Below, piece after piece: positions 54,665-63,821 of a stretch of DNA of 64,000 nucleotides (position 1 is the first letter of the stretch; each line of letters starts with the position of its first letter). Origin of the DNA: Sandaracinaceae bacterium (GTDB lineage Bacteria; Myxococcota_A; Polyangia; Polyangiales; Houyiibacteriaceae); the NCBI GenBank assembly GCA_016706685.1, contig JADJJE010000004.1, positions 248,001-312,000 on the forward strand, read 5' to 3'. The notes below the pieces were generated by a model that did no database searches, had not been told where the DNA came from, and saw only the letters and a list, made by a program, of their open reading frames with translations. Made by a program: the position numbers and the translations under genes.

Positions 54665-55333
54665 ATGCTCTTCCTGCGCATCCTCCCTCTCGGCCTGTTC
54701 AGTGTGCTGGCGCTCGCGTTGCTGGTGGCCCGCGTGGTCTTCACTCAGAATTCCGTCTTCCTGGTGTTCGCCTGGAACCTGTTCCTGGCGTGGGTGCCGC
54801 TCGCCCTGGCGCTGGGCCTCGAGCGCGCCTCTCGGCTGGGCAGCGCGTCCCTCCTCGGTGTGGCCTGGCTAGCGTTCTTCCCGAACGCCCCGTACTTGGT
54901 GACCGACTTGGTGCACCTGCGGCACCGGGCGCCCGTGCCGCTCTGGTACGACGTGGCCTTCTTCGCGACGCTGGCGCTGGCGGGCCTCTTCGTGGGGCTG
55001 GCCTCCCTCGAGATCGTGCATCGCGTGCTGCGCCGCCACGTGAGCGCCCGCGCGGCGTGGGCTCTGGTGCTGCTCATCTCGGCGCTGAGCGGCTACGCCA
55101 TCTACCTGGGGCGCTTCTTGCGTTGGAACAGCTGGGACCTCTTCACCCGTCCGCTGGGCGTGTTGGCCAGCGTGGCCAGCGACGTGACTCACGCGCGGCC
55201 GTGGGGCGTGAGCGTGGTCTTCGGCGCCATCGTCTTCGCCAGCTACGTGGCCTACTGGGGGCGGCAGCACGGCCCACGGGGGATCGTCGCCGCCAGTTCC
55301 GAGACGCCTCCCGAGACCTACGCCCCTTCTTGA
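54665..55333 (+). CDS. DUF1361 membrane protein
   Basis: A 222-residue protein with about seven hydrophobic helices. WLAFFPNAPYLVTDLVHLRHR and LVLLISALSGYAIYLGRFLRWNSWD are the conserved DUF1361 blocks (FxPNAPYxxTDxxHL and GRxxRxNSWD). Function unknown in the literature I recall. Its TGA shares its last base with an ATG for the next gene (TGATG), although the dipeptidase start may be 33 bases later. Confidence 0.88.
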   Translation: MLFLRILPLGLFSVLALALLVARVVFTQNSVFLVFAWNLFLAWVPLALALGLERASRLGSASLLGVAWLAFFPNAPYLVTDLVHLRHRAPVPLWYDVAFFATLALAGLFVGLASLEIVHRVLRRHVSARAAWALVLLISALSGYAIYLGRFLRWNSWDLFTRPLGVLASVASDVTHARPWGVSVVFGAIVFASYVAYWGRQHGPRGIVAASSETPPETYAPS

Positions 55334-55365
55334 TGGTGCCGCGGCGCCGGAGTACACCCCCGCCG

Positions 55366-56658
55366 ATGTCGAGCCTTTGCCCGCACCCCGTTCGCCGACG
55401 CTTCGCCCGGTGGTTCCCCGTGGCGGCGCTGCTGCTGGCGGGAACGGGCTGTTCTGGGACAGGGACCGAGAGCGACCCACAGCCTCCCGCCGTGCCCGTG
55501 ATCCCGGAGCCTCCGCCGGCCGAGCCCCCAGTGACCGAGCCCGCGCCGGCGCCAGCGCGCATCTTGGCCATCGACACGCACTCGGACACCACCCAGCGCA
55601 TGCTGGATGAGGACGCCGACCTCTCCCAACGGCTCCCTGATGGCCACGTGGACCTGGTGCGCATGCAGGAGGGCGGCCTCGGTGGCGTGTTCCTCAGCAT
55701 TTGGGTGGACCCCCGCAAGTACCGTGGGGAGCGCGCCTGGCGGCGGACCCTGTCGCTGATCGGCGCCGTGGAAGAGCTGGTGCGGGACCACCCGGAGCAG
55801 GCCGCGCTCTGCACCACCAGCGCCGAGGTGCGCGCGGCGTTTGCGGCAGGCAAGGCAGCCATCCTGATGGGCGTGGAAGGCGCGCACGGGCTCGGCACGA
55901 GCGACGTCGAGGAGGCCCTCGACCGCACGCGCCAGCTCTACCGGCGTGGCGTGCGCTACATGACCATCACCTGGTCCACCGACAACGACTTCGGCCACAG
56001 CTCCACCGGGCGCCAGCCGCTGATGGGGCTGACCGACGCGGGCCGTACCCTGGTGGCCGAGCTCAACACGCTCGGCATGATCGTGGATGTCTCGCACGTG
56101 AGTGACGCCACCTTCGAAGACATCCTGGGCGTCACCACGCGCCCGGTGCTCGCGTCGCACAGCTCCTGCCGCGACCTCGCCGCGCACCCGCGCAACGTCT
56201 CCGACGCCATGATCCGCCGCATCGCCAGCAACGGCGGGGCGGTGTGCCTGAACTTCTACGCGCAGTTCCTGGACGCCGACTACCGCGCCGGCCGGCGCCG
56301 CGTGCAGCGTCAGCACCCCGAGGAGTTCGCCGCCCTGCAAGAAGAGCACACCCACTACCGCGCGCGCTCCTCCGCGGCGCGCGAGCTGGCCCAGCGCCTG
56401 GACCCTGCGCTGCGGTACCCAACCCTCGAGCGCCTGGCGGACCACATCGCGCACGTGGTGGAGGTGGCTGGCCCGGGGGCGGCGTGCCTCGGCTCGGACT
56501 TCGACGGGGTGGGGGAGCTCCCCGCTGGAATGGAAGACGTCTCCGACCTGGGCGCGCTGCGAGCGGCGCTCGAAGCACGTCAGCTCCCCGTGGCGGCCGT
56601 TTTCGGCGAGAATGTGCTGAGGGTGCTGGAGGCACAGCACGCCGAGCCCACGGAATGA
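55366..56658 (+). CDS. Membrane dipeptidase (M19) lipoprotein
   Basis: Zinc dipeptidase of the renal dipeptidase family, which cleaves dipeptides such as Cys-Gly. The 430 residues begin with a basic lipoprotein signal (WFPVAALLLAGTGC). Metal ligands are visible: IDTHSDT (His, Asp), MGVEGAHGLG (Glu), DVSHVSD and LASHSSCRDLAAHPRN (His), and CLGSDFDGVGELPAGM (Asp). The start at 55366 is preferred for the signal length; ATG 55333 would add 11 residues and overlap the previous stop. The stop overlaps the FHA gene (ATGA). Confidence 0.92.
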   Translation: MSSLCPHPVRRRFARWFPVAALLLAGTGCSGTGTESDPQPPAVPVIPEPPPAEPPVTEPAPAPARILAIDTHSDTTQRMLDEDADLSQRLPDGHVDLVRMQEGGLGGVFLSIWVDPRKYRGERAWRRTLSLIGAVEELVRDHPEQAALCTTSAEVRAAFAAGKAAILMGVEGAHGLGTSDVEEALDRTRQLYRRGVRYMTITWSTDNDFGHSSTGRQPLMGLTDAGRTLVAELNTLGMIVDVSHVSDATFEDILGVTTRPVLASHSSCRDLAAHPRNVSDAMIRRIASNGGAVCLNFYAQFLDADYRAGRRRVQRQHPEEFAALQEEHTHYRARSSAARELAQRLDPALRYPTLERLADHIAHVVEVAGPGAACLGSDFDGVGELPAGMEDVSDLGALRAALEARQLPVAAVFGENVLRVLEAQHAEPTE

Positions 56659-57851
56659 CAGACAGCCATCAAATTGTCGTTGGACGGTCGCGGGACTGCG
56701 GGTTGGTCATCAGCGACGGAACGGTGTCCGGTCGCCATGCCCGCCTGACGTGGCACGGGGCGGTGCTGCTCGTGGAAGACCTGGGCAGCGCCAACGGCAC
56801 GTGGGTCAGTGGCCAACGCATCACGCAGATGGAGATCCGCCCCGGGGATGACCTGCGGCTCGGGGCCGTCTCGTTTCCGTGGGGCCACCCCAACCTCTAC
56901 GGCTTTCTGCGCAAGGGCGCGGCGGGCGACACCATCCTCGGCATGAGCATCCCCGGCCGCAAGTACATCTGCGGCGCGTGCGGGCAGACCGGGCTCATCC
57001 CGCATGGATTCGACGGCGGCACCCTCGCGTGCATCAAGTGCCACACCGCTCTCATCGTGGGCAAGAAGCCGCCGCCGGAGGCTCGCGCACAGGGGAAGGG
57101 CGGCTCTCGTGTGGGAGGCGTGCTCGGATCACTCGTGATGCTGGCCATCGCGGGAGGCATCGGCCTGTGGGTCTGGCAGAACGGCGGCGAGGAGCGCGCG
57201 CGCGTCGTGCGCGAGCAGCTTCAGCCCATTGGCCCGCGGTCCACCAGCGACGAGGAGCTGTCGGTGCGCGTGCACTCGCGGGACCGCATCGTGGCCTCCA
57301 TGGACAGCAGCAACCCCATCGTGCGGAACGCGGCGGCCCGGGTGGCGGCGGGCGAGCAGGGCTCGTTCAGCGTGGAGCAGGTGGCGGCCGTGTGGAGCCA
57401 CGTGCGCGGCCAGTGGCGCTACGTGAACGACCCGCAAGGCAGCGAGTACTTCGCGCAGGCCAGCGAGACCATCGACAACAGCTTCGTGGGGGACTGCGAC
57501 GACTTCGCCATCGTGGTGGCGTCCATGATCACCGCCATCGGCGGGCGCACGCGCATCGTCATGATGAACGGCCCCGAGGGTGGGCACGCGTACCCCGAGG
57601 TGTGCCTGGACGCCGAGGCCGAGGACGTGCGCGCGCGGCTGGACACGCACTACCGCGCGCTCACCGACCGCGAGCTGCGCCAGCGCGTGAACGGCATCCA
57701 CTTCCGCCCCGCGGGAGACTGCCGCCTGTGGCTCAACCTGGACTGGAATGCCGGCGTGCCGGGCGGGCCCTACGAGCCCGAGAGCTGGGCCATCGCGGTG
57801 TATCCCGACGGCAAGACCGAGACGCTGGCGGTGGCGGCCTCGGGCGGCTGA
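56655..57851 (+). CDS. FHA domain - zinc ribbon - membrane helix - transglutaminase-like fusion
   Basis: A 398-residue protein with an unusual order. Residues 1-~95 are an FHA phosphothreonine-binding domain (VVGRSRDCGLVISDGTVSGRHARL, DLGSANGTWVSG). Residues ~105-130 contain a zinc ribbon (CGACG, CIKC). A membrane helix lies at ~155-176 (GSLVMLAIAGGIGLWVW). The outside part has a transglutaminase/cysteine-protease-like core: Cys281 in VGDCDDFAIVVAS, His311 in GGHAYPEV, and an Asp in LWLNLDW. The FHA part could receive signals from Ser/Thr kinases and pass them to a periplasmic enzyme. Overlaps the dipeptidase stop by ATGA. Confidence 0.85.
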   Translation: MTDSHQIVVGRSRDCGLVISDGTVSGRHARLTWHGAVLLVEDLGSANGTWVSGQRITQMEIRPGDDLRLGAVSFPWGHPNLYGFLRKGAAGDTILGMSIPGRKYICGACGQTGLIPHGFDGGTLACIKCHTALIVGKKPPPEARAQGKGGSRVGGVLGSLVMLAIAGGIGLWVWQNGGEERARVVREQLQPIGPRSTSDEELSVRVHSRDRIVASMDSSNPIVRNAAARVAAGEQGSFSVEQVAAVWSHVRGQWRYVNDPQGSEYFAQASETIDNSFVGDCDDFAIVVASMITAIGGRTRIVMMNGPEGGHAYPEVCLDAEAEDVRARLDTHYRALTDRELRQRVNGIHFRPAGDCRLWLNLDWNAGVPGGPYEPESWAIAVYPDGKTETLAVAASGG

Positions 57852-57908
57852 CCCGGCGCGCGTGCGGGCCGTTGCGGGCGGGTGCCGTGGCGTCCACGCT
57901 TACGGGCG

Positions 57909-58349
57909 ATGACATCCCCCCATCCCCTCCTCATCACCGAGCCCGCTCAGATTGGCGTGCTGGCTCTCGACGCGCGCCGCGTGGCCGTCCTGGGCATCAA
58001 GCCCGACTCGCACCGCGACCAACCGGCGTACTACGTGCCTGCGTACCTCGACTCCGTGGGCATCGAGGTGATCCCGGTGCCGGTCTACTACCCCGAGGTG
58101 AAGGAGATCCTCGGGCTCCCGGTGGAGCGCGACCTGCGCCGCTTGCGCGACATCGACATCTGCGTGGTGTTCCGCCGCTCCGAGGACGTGGCGGACCACG
58201 TGCCGGCGCTCATCGCCATGCGGCCGAAGTGCGTGTGGATGCAGTCCGGCATCCGCGACGACGAAGCCGCGCTCACGCTCGCCAAGGCAGGCATCGCCGT
58301 GGTGCAGGACCGCTGCATCATGGTGGAGCACCGGCGCGCGCGCCTCTGA
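57909..58349 (+). CDS. CoA-binding domain protein (YccU-like)
   Basis: A 146-residue Rossmann-like CoA-binding protein. VAVLGIKPDSHRDQPAYYVPAYL, GIEVIPVPVYYPEV, DICVVFRRSEDVADHV and KCVWMQSGIRDDEAA follow the PF13380 pattern (VAVVGaSpnp.rps..V..yL...Gy.viPVNP...DVVdvF....WlQ.Gi). AGIAVVQDRCIMVEHRR ends the domain with the expected D-RC-E/K. Role unknown. The ATG at 57909 begins the conserved part; earlier starts would give a basic, unconserved extension. Converges with the FabH-like gene. Confidence 0.88.
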   Translation: MTSPHPLLITEPAQIGVLALDARRVAVLGIKPDSHRDQPAYYVPAYLDSVGIEVIPVPVYYPEVKEILGLPVERDLRRLRDIDICVVFRRSEDVADHVPALIAMRPKCVWMQSGIRDDEAALTLAKAGIAVVQDRCIMVEHRRARL

Positions 58350-58373
58350 CCTGCACGCGTGGAGCGGCGCCGC

Positions 58374-59429
58374 TCAGAGCCGAATGAGCGTGGCACCCCA
58401 GTTGAGGCCCGAGCCCAGCGCGAAGAAGCAGATCAGCTGGCCGGACTTGGCCCGCCCGTCGCGCAGCATCTCGTCCAGCAGGATGCCGATGGTGGCCGCC
58501 GACGTGTTCCCGAAGCGCGCGATGTTGCTGGGCACCTTCTCGGCCGGGATGCCCAGCGCCTTCTGCACGGCCGCGTTGATGCGGTCGTTGGCCTGGTGCG
58601 CCACGAACCAGTCCACCTGGTCGAGCGAGATGCCGTGCTTCTCGGTGAGCGAGCGCACCACGCGGTTGAGCTCGGTGACCGCGGTCTTCATCAGGTCGGC
58701 GCCCAGCATGCGCGGAATGTGCTCTTCGCGTTCGAACATCTCCGGCGTGAAGTACGGGCGCGTCTTGAAGCCGCCGCTGGCGATGTAGATGCGGTCGAAC
58801 AGGCGGCCATCGGTGTGCACCTCGGTGCCCAGGTAACCCGAGCCCTCGGGGGCGCGCTTCACCACCAGCGCCGCCGCGCCGTCCCCAAACAGCACGGCCA
58901 GGTTGCGGTGCCGGGTGCCCTTGGCGCGCGCGTCTTCCGTGATCTCGCGGTCGGCCTCGCCGGTGAGCACGTCCCAGTCGTCCCACGGCATGAAGCCCGC
59001 GTGCGCGTCGGCGCCCAGGATGAGCACGTTGGTGGCCTCGCCGCCCATCACCAAGCCGTTGGCCACCTGGAACGCGTAGGGCATGGCCGCGCACTGCTGC
59101 CGGATGTCTAGAGCCGGCACGCGCGGGATGCCCAGCTTCGCACCCAGGAGGCCGCCCGAGCCGGGGAAGATGTGCTCGGGCGTCATGGTCGCGAAGATGA
59201 TGTAGTCAATCTCCTCGGGCTCCATGTTGGCGGCCTTGAGGGCACGCCGCGCCGCGATCAACGCCAGGTCGCTGACGCCCTCGCCCTCGGCCACGAAGTG
59301 CCGCTGCTCGATGCCCGTGCGCTGCTTGATCCACTCGTCGTCGGTGTCCATGACCCGCGTGAGGTGCGCGTTGGGGATGGGAACTCCGGGGACGTAGTGC
59401 CCCGTGCCGACGATGGTGATTCCAGCCAT
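58374..59429 (-). CDS. 3-oxoacyl-ACP synthase III family protein (FabH-like)
   Basis: Thiolase-fold condensing enzyme. The 351 residues hold DEWIKQRTGIEQRH, the nucleophile Cys113 in DIRQQCAAMPYAFQ, VLFGDGAAALVV, WFVAHQANDRIN (His) and ARFGNTSAATI (Asn), the complete C-H-N triad. The sequence beyond these deviates from housekeeping FabH (GFMPWDDWDVLTGEADREITED, an acidic insert), so it could be a FabH paralogue for branched or special acyl chains, or a hydrocarbon-pathway relative. GGAG lies 7 bases before the ATG. A 14-base perfect palindrome stands upstream. Confidence 0.85.
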   Translation of the reverse strand: MAGITIVGTGHYVPGVPIPNAHLTRVMDTDDEWIKQRTGIEQRHFVAEGEGVSDLALIAARRALKAANMEPEEIDYIIFATMTPEHIFPGSGGLLGAKLGIPRVPALDIRQQCAAMPYAFQVANGLVMGGEATNVLILGADAHAGFMPWDDWDVLTGEADREITEDARAKGTRHRNLAVLFGDGAAALVVKRAPEGSGYLGTEVHTDGRLFDRIYIASGGFKTRPYFTPEMFEREEHIPRMLGADLMKTAVTELNRVVRSLTEKHGISLDQVDWFVAHQANDRINAAVQKALGIPAEKVPSNIARFGNTSAATIGILLDEMLRDGRAKSGQLICFFALGSGLNWGATLIRL

Positions 59430-59451
59430 GTGTGGTCTCCTTACCCACATC

Positions 59452-59465
59452 TTGCCAGCTGGCAA
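59452..59465. promoter_or_regulatory. Perfect 14-base palindrome, likely operator
   Basis: TTGCCAGCTGGCAA, exactly self-complementary, 23 bases upstream of the FabH-like ATG, in the divergent region shared with the M48 peptidase gene. The form is that of a dimeric repressor site. Confidence 0.55.
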
Positions 59466-59577
59466 CGCTACGCGGGTGAACGGCCCTGGCCCGGAAAAGT
59501 AAGGCCCGAGGGAGCAAGGTTGCGTGCTCGCGCGTTGTCGGGATAGATCGCTGGACGCCGCGCGTACCTTCCTCCGC

Positions 59578-60510
59578 ATGCCCAACCCGCCCCCCGACTT
59601 CCAGAGCTACGTTCGCTCCCAATCGCAGGGTGGGGCGGCGGTGCGGCCCAGCGGCGCGCCGGACTATGCCTTCTCGGCCGACGTGGCCATGCTGCGGGCC
59701 TTCGAGCGCATGCGCCCTGTGGAGCTCGCGGCGGCCTCGGTGGTGCGGGCGAGCGCCCAGCTCATGGACGCGCAGCAGCTGGGCACCATGCTGCGTGTCA
59801 CCGACAAGCAGATCCCGCACCTACACCACATCGCCAAGGGCTGCGCGGACACGCTGGGCATCGCGCTGCCCAAGCTCTACGTGGCCAACAGCCCGGTCAT
59901 CAACGCCTACACCTTCGGCACCAACCAAGACGCGTTCATCGTGGTGCACGCAGCGCTGGTGGACCAGTTCGACGACGACGAGCTGCGCTTCGTGATCGGC
60001 CACGAGATGGGCCACATCCAGAACCGGCACGTGGTGTACGGCACCGTGCTGCGCGTGCTCAAGACCAGCGCCGCCATCTTCCTGCGCTGGATCATCGCGC
60101 CGGCCGAGATCGCGCTGGCCACCTGGTCGCGCCGCGCGGAGATCACGTGTGATAGGGCAGGGCTCCTGTGCAGCCGCGACCTGCGCAGCGCCACGCGCAG
60201 CTTCCTGAAGCTGGCCTGCGGCAGCCAGAAGCTCTACGACCAGATCGACCTCGACGTGTACCTCCAGCAATTCGAGGACGCGCGCGGCAACCTGGGGCGC
60301 TACCAAGAGGCCTTCGCCACGCACCCGTATCTGCCCAAGCGCATCCACGCGCTCAAGGTGTTCGCCGAGAGCGCGCTGTACCGCGAGGCGGTGGGCCTCG
60401 GGCAGGGCGGCGTGGACATGGCCGAGGTCGACGCGCGCACCTCGCGCATCATCGAGATTGCGGACCCGACGCTGGACCAGGCGCCGCGGCCCGAGAGCGG
60501 GAACCCCTGA
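59578..60510 (+). CDS. M48-family metallopeptidase
   Basis: Zinc peptidase of the HtpX/Ste24/Oma1 group. The 310 residues show VIGHEMGHIQNRH (His142, Glu143, His146 as ligands and base) and EITCDRAGLL, which supplies the third ligand Glu. VYGTVLRVLKTSAAIFLRWIIAPAEIALA is moderately hydrophobic and could touch the membrane, but no N-terminal membrane helices are present, unlike HtpX. TACCTT at 59565-59570 is spaced to start transcription next to the ATG. The dynamin-like gene follows after 7 bases. Confidence 0.9.
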   Translation: MPNPPPDFQSYVRSQSQGGAAVRPSGAPDYAFSADVAMLRAFERMRPVELAAASVVRASAQLMDAQQLGTMLRVTDKQIPHLHHIAKGCADTLGIALPKLYVANSPVINAYTFGTNQDAFIVVHAALVDQFDDDELRFVIGHEMGHIQNRHVVYGTVLRVLKTSAAIFLRWIIAPAEIALATWSRRAEITCDRAGLLCSRDLRSATRSFLKLACGSQKLYDQIDLDVYLQQFEDARGNLGRYQEAFATHPYLPKRIHALKVFAESALYREAVGLGQGGVDMAEVDARTSRIIEIADPTLDQAPRPESGNP

Positions 60511-60517
60511 GGTACAC

Positions 60518-62257
60518 GTGGCAGTAGACTACTCCGAGCTGAAATCCGAGGCGCTCCAGCGGCTTCGCAACGTGGCGCGCCTGGCCAAGAGCGCCGGTGC
60601 CACCACCATGGCCAAGACCCTCGAGCAGGACCGCATCGCGCGGCTGCGCGACGAGCGCTTCCACCTGGTGGTGCTGGGCGAGTTCAACCACGGCAAGACC
60701 ACCTTCGTGAACGCGCTGCTGGGCGGCCCGGTGCTGCCCTCGGGCGTCACGCCCACCACGGCCGTCATCCACCGCATTCGGCACGGGGCCGAGCGCAGCG
60801 CCACGGCGGTCCGCACCGATGGCACCGAAGAGTCGGTGCCCTTCGAGAACCTGGCGGACTACGAGGTGGGCGGCTCGGCCATGGCCGACGGCGTGCAGCA
60901 CCTGGACCTCGAGTACCCGAACACGGTGCTGGGCGAGGGCGTGATCCTCGTCGACACCCCGGGCGTCAACGACTTGAACGACGCGCGCGCCGAGATCACC
61001 TACGAGTACATTCCGAAGGCAGACGCCGTGCTCTTCCTGCTGGATGCCGGGCAGATCCTGAAAGAGAGCGAGCGCCAGTTCATCGTGGGCAAGCTGCTGA
61101 GCGGCAGCCGCGACAAGGTGGTGTTCGTCATCAACAAGATGGACCTGCTGGACGCTGACGAGAAGGAAGAGGCGCTGGCCTACGCGCGCACCAACCTGGC
61201 CAAGCTGGTGCCCCAGCCGCGCGTCTTCGGCATCAGCGCCGAGCGGGCCCTCGAAGGCCAGCCGGACTCCGGGCTCGCGGAGCTGAGCGAGTTCCTCACC
61301 CGTTACCTGCGCGAGGAGCGCGGGCGCGTGCTCATCGACAACGGCCTCGAGGCTGGCATCCGCGCAGCGCAGACCCTGGTGGCCAGCATCGAGGTGCAGC
61401 AGCGCGCGCTCAAGATGGAGACGTCCGAGCTCACGCGCCGCCTGGGCGCGCTCGAGGCCGACTTGGACGCCAGCGACGAACGCATCGCTCAGCGCAGCGC
61501 GCGCATCCGCGAGAACATCGCCGCCGTGAAGGCGCTGGTGCGCGCCGATGTCACCAGCTTCGGGCGCAGCTTCGCGCAGTCCCTGCCCGGCGAGATCGAC
61601 GCCGCGGACGCGAAGGACCTGCAGGCGCACCTGGCCGGCTTCATCGAGGCGCGCTTCCGGGGCTTCGCCGAGGATCAGGCGGAAGAGATAGCCAAGCGCC
61701 TCGAGCGCGTGGCCGAGGAAGCCATCGCGTTCGTCAGTGAGGACGCCAAGACCCAGGCGGAGCGCCTGCGCCAGTCGCTGGGGGAGGGCGGCCCCGCGCT
61801 CGACCTGGCGGTGAACACGCTGGCTTATGACGTGTCCGTGTTCGCCGTGGGCGCCTTCGGCGTCACGCTCATGGTGCTGAGCAACATCGTGGTGGGTGGG
61901 GCCATGGCGCTGGCCGCGCCGGTGCTGGCCTACATCTTCCGCGGGCGCGCCGAGAAGCAGACCAAGGAGCGCGCCAAGGCCGAGGCGCCGAAGGTGGTGG
62001 AAGACGCCGCCGCCAAGATGGCCGACGCTTTCGATGCTCGCATCGACGAGTTCGGCAAGCGGCTGACCGACTTCGTGGCACAGGCCAACGCCGAGATGAC
62101 GCGCAGCGTGGCCGAACTCATCCGCGGTGCCCGTGACGCCCGCAGCCGCGGCGAGGGCGCGCTGGCCGAGCTCAGCTCGGGGACCGGCATGACGCTGGTG
62201 CAGCTGGCCGACGAGCGCAGCCACATGGAGAAGCTGCGCGCGTCGCTCTGGGCATAG
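60518..62257 (+). CDS. Bacterial dynamin-like GTPase
   Basis: A 579-residue large GTPase. GTPase motifs: G1 LGEFNHGKTTFVNALLG (about 54), G2 Thr in GVTPTTAVIH, G3 LVDTPGVND (about 146), G4 FVINKMDLLD (about 205). A long helical bundle follows (LEADLDASDERIAQRSARIRE). Residues ~436-474 (FAVGAFGVTLMVLSNIVVGGAMALAAPVLAYIF) are a paired hydrophobic hairpin or membrane paddle, then another helical part. This is the bacterial dynamin layout; a role in membrane remodelling is expected. GTG start with GAGG 5 bases upstream. In an operon with the M48 peptidase. Confidence 0.9.
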   Translation: MAVDYSELKSEALQRLRNVARLAKSAGATTMAKTLEQDRIARLRDERFHLVVLGEFNHGKTTFVNALLGGPVLPSGVTPTTAVIHRIRHGAERSATAVRTDGTEESVPFENLADYEVGGSAMADGVQHLDLEYPNTVLGEGVILVDTPGVNDLNDARAEITYEYIPKADAVLFLLDAGQILKESERQFIVGKLLSGSRDKVVFVINKMDLLDADEKEEALAYARTNLAKLVPQPRVFGISAERALEGQPDSGLAELSEFLTRYLREERGRVLIDNGLEAGIRAAQTLVASIEVQQRALKMETSELTRRLGALEADLDASDERIAQRSARIRENIAAVKALVRADVTSFGRSFAQSLPGEIDAADAKDLQAHLAGFIEARFRGFAEDQAEEIAKRLERVAEEAIAFVSEDAKTQAERLRQSLGEGGPALDLAVNTLAYDVSVFAVGAFGVTLMVLSNIVVGGAMALAAPVLAYIFRGRAEKQTKERAKAEAPKVVEDAAAKMADAFDARIDEFGKRLTDFVAQANAEMTRSVAELIRGARDARSRGEGALAELSSGTGMTLVQLADERSHMEKLRASLWA

Positions 62258-62271
62258 CGGGAGGGACGCTG

Positions 62272-62694
62272 CTACTCCCGAGCGAATAGCCGAATGGCGG
62301 TTCCCTCGGGCCCCACCACCAGGTCTTCACGCTGGAACACGGCGCGCCGCGAGCAGTCTTCCAAGCGCACGCGCCACGTCCCCTCACCCACCTCGAAGTG
62401 GCGCGCGCTGTCGGGGTCGATCACCTCGGCGGGCGGCAACCGGTCCTCGCCCCAGGTGGCAGCGTCCTGCGTGATGTACGCGTAGCAGACCAGGTCCGGC
62501 GTGCGGTTCTCCACCGTGAGCGAGCCCGCAGCCACGCCCTGCACCAGCAGGTTGCGTGCGTCGGGCGTGGGCACGTAGGCACGGCAGCCGCTCAGCAGCG
62601 CCAACGTGAACAGCAGGAGGGCCAGCCGCTGCCGTAACCGAGCGCCCCCCAGAGGGCGCCGTGGTCGCGACCTGGCCTCCCCCGGCGTGCTCAT
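62272..62694 (-). CDS. Small lipoprotein downstream of carA
   Basis: A 140-residue lipoprotein with a basic N-terminus, then LALLLFTLALLSGC as signal and lipobox. The mature part reads VPTPDARNLLVQG, TVENRTPDLVCYAYITQ, DSARHFEVGEGTWRVRLEDC, a pattern of a small beta-sandwich with two Cys. Unknown function. The ATG overlaps the carA stop (ATGA), so it is made with CarA even though no metabolic link is visible. Confidence 0.75.
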   Translation of the reverse strand: MSTPGEARSRPRRPLGGARLRQRLALLLFTLALLSGCRAYVPTPDARNLLVQGVAAGSLTVENRTPDLVCYAYITQDAATWGEDRLPPAEVIDPDSARHFEVGEGTWRVRLEDCSRRAVFQREDLVVGPEGTAIRLFARE

Positions 62695-63821
62695 GCGCTC
62701 GCGGCGTTCATCCGCTCGATGAAGCGCTCGAAGAGGTAGCGCGAGTCGTGCGGGCCAGCGGCCGCCTCGGGGTGGTACTGCACCGCGAAGGAGCCCGTCT
62801 CGGTGTGTTCGAAGCCCTGGCAGGTGCCGTCGTTGAGGTGCACGTGCGTCATGGTGGCCTTGCCGCCCATGGAGTCCACGTCCACCGCGAAGCCGTGGTT
62901 CTGGGTGGTGATCTCGATGCGCCCGGTGCTCAGGTCCTTCACGGGCTGGTTGAGCCCGCGGTGCCCGAACTTCAGCTTGTAGGTCTTGCAGCCGAGCGCG
63001 AGGCCCAGCAGCTGGTGCCCGAGGCAGATGCCGAACAGCGGCGTCTTGCCGATGAGCTGCTGGATGGTCTCGATGGCATACGTGGCGGCGGCCGGGTCGC
63101 CCGGGCCGTTGGACAGGAACACGCCGCTGGGCTTCATGGCCAGGATGTCTGCCGCCGAGGTGCGCGCGGGGACCACGGTCACCTTGCAGCCCGCGTCCAC
63201 CAGGCAGCGCAGGATGTTGCGCTTGATGCCGAAGTCCACGGCCACCACGTGGTGACGGTTGCTGGCGGCCTGCGTGGTCCAGGGGGTGCCCGACTCGGTC
63301 CACTCGTAGCGCGTGGCCGTGGTGACGTGCCCGGTGAGGTCCAGCCCGTCCATGGAGGGCGCGGCCTTGGCCTTCTGCACCAACGCGGCCGGGTCACCCG
63401 TGCCGATGACGCCGGTCTGCGCGCCGTTGTCGCGGATGTGCCGCGTGAGCGCGCGCGTGTCGATGTTGGCGAGGCCCACGATGCCGTGCTGCACCAGGTA
63501 GTCGTGCAGCGAGCGGTTGGAGCGCCAGTTGCTCACCACGGGCGACAGCTCACGCATGATGAAGCCCGCGAGGTAGGGGCGGTCGGTCTCAGGGTCCTCG
63601 TCGTTGATGCCCGTGTTCCCGATCTGGGGCGCCGTCATGGTGACGATCTGCCCGCAGTACGAAGGGTCGGTCAGCACCTCTTGGTAGCCCGTCATGCCGG
63701 TGGTGAACACGGCCTCGCCGGTGGTCTCGCCCTCGGCGCCCACCGAGATGCCGGTGAAGATGGTTCCGTCGGCCAGGGCCAGGTGCGCCTTCTTGGGCGT
63801 GGTCTGCGTGGTGGTGGTCAT
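62691..63821 (-). CDS. carA: Carbamoyl-phosphate synthase small subunit
   Basis: Glutamine amidotransferase subunit of carbamoyl-phosphate synthase for pyrimidine and arginine synthesis. The 376 residues include GEAVFTTGMTGYQEVLTDPSYCGQI, NDEDPETDRPYLAGFIMRE, GLANIDTRALTRHIRD, VVAVDFGIKRNILRCL, FLSNGPGDPA, the nucleophile Cys in FGICLGHQLLGLALG, and QYHPEAAAGPHDS with catalytic His and Glu. ATGA overlap with the pyrC stop upstream suggests a pyrimidine operon. CarB is not in the window. Confidence 0.97.
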   Translation of the reverse strand: MTTTTQTTPKKAHLALADGTIFTGISVGAEGETTGEAVFTTGMTGYQEVLTDPSYCGQIVTMTAPQIGNTGINDEDPETDRPYLAGFIMRELSPVVSNWRSNRSLHDYLVQHGIVGLANIDTRALTRHIRDNGAQTGVIGTGDPAALVQKAKAAPSMDGLDLTGHVTTATRYEWTESGTPWTTQAASNRHHVVAVDFGIKRNILRCLVDAGCKVTVVPARTSAADILAMKPSGVFLSNGPGDPAAATYAIETIQQLIGKTPLFGICLGHQLLGLALGCKTYKLKFGHRGLNQPVKDLSTGRIEITTQNHGFAVDVDSMGGKATMTHVHLNDGTCQGFEHTETGSFAVQYHPEAAAGPHDSRYLFERFIERMNAASA

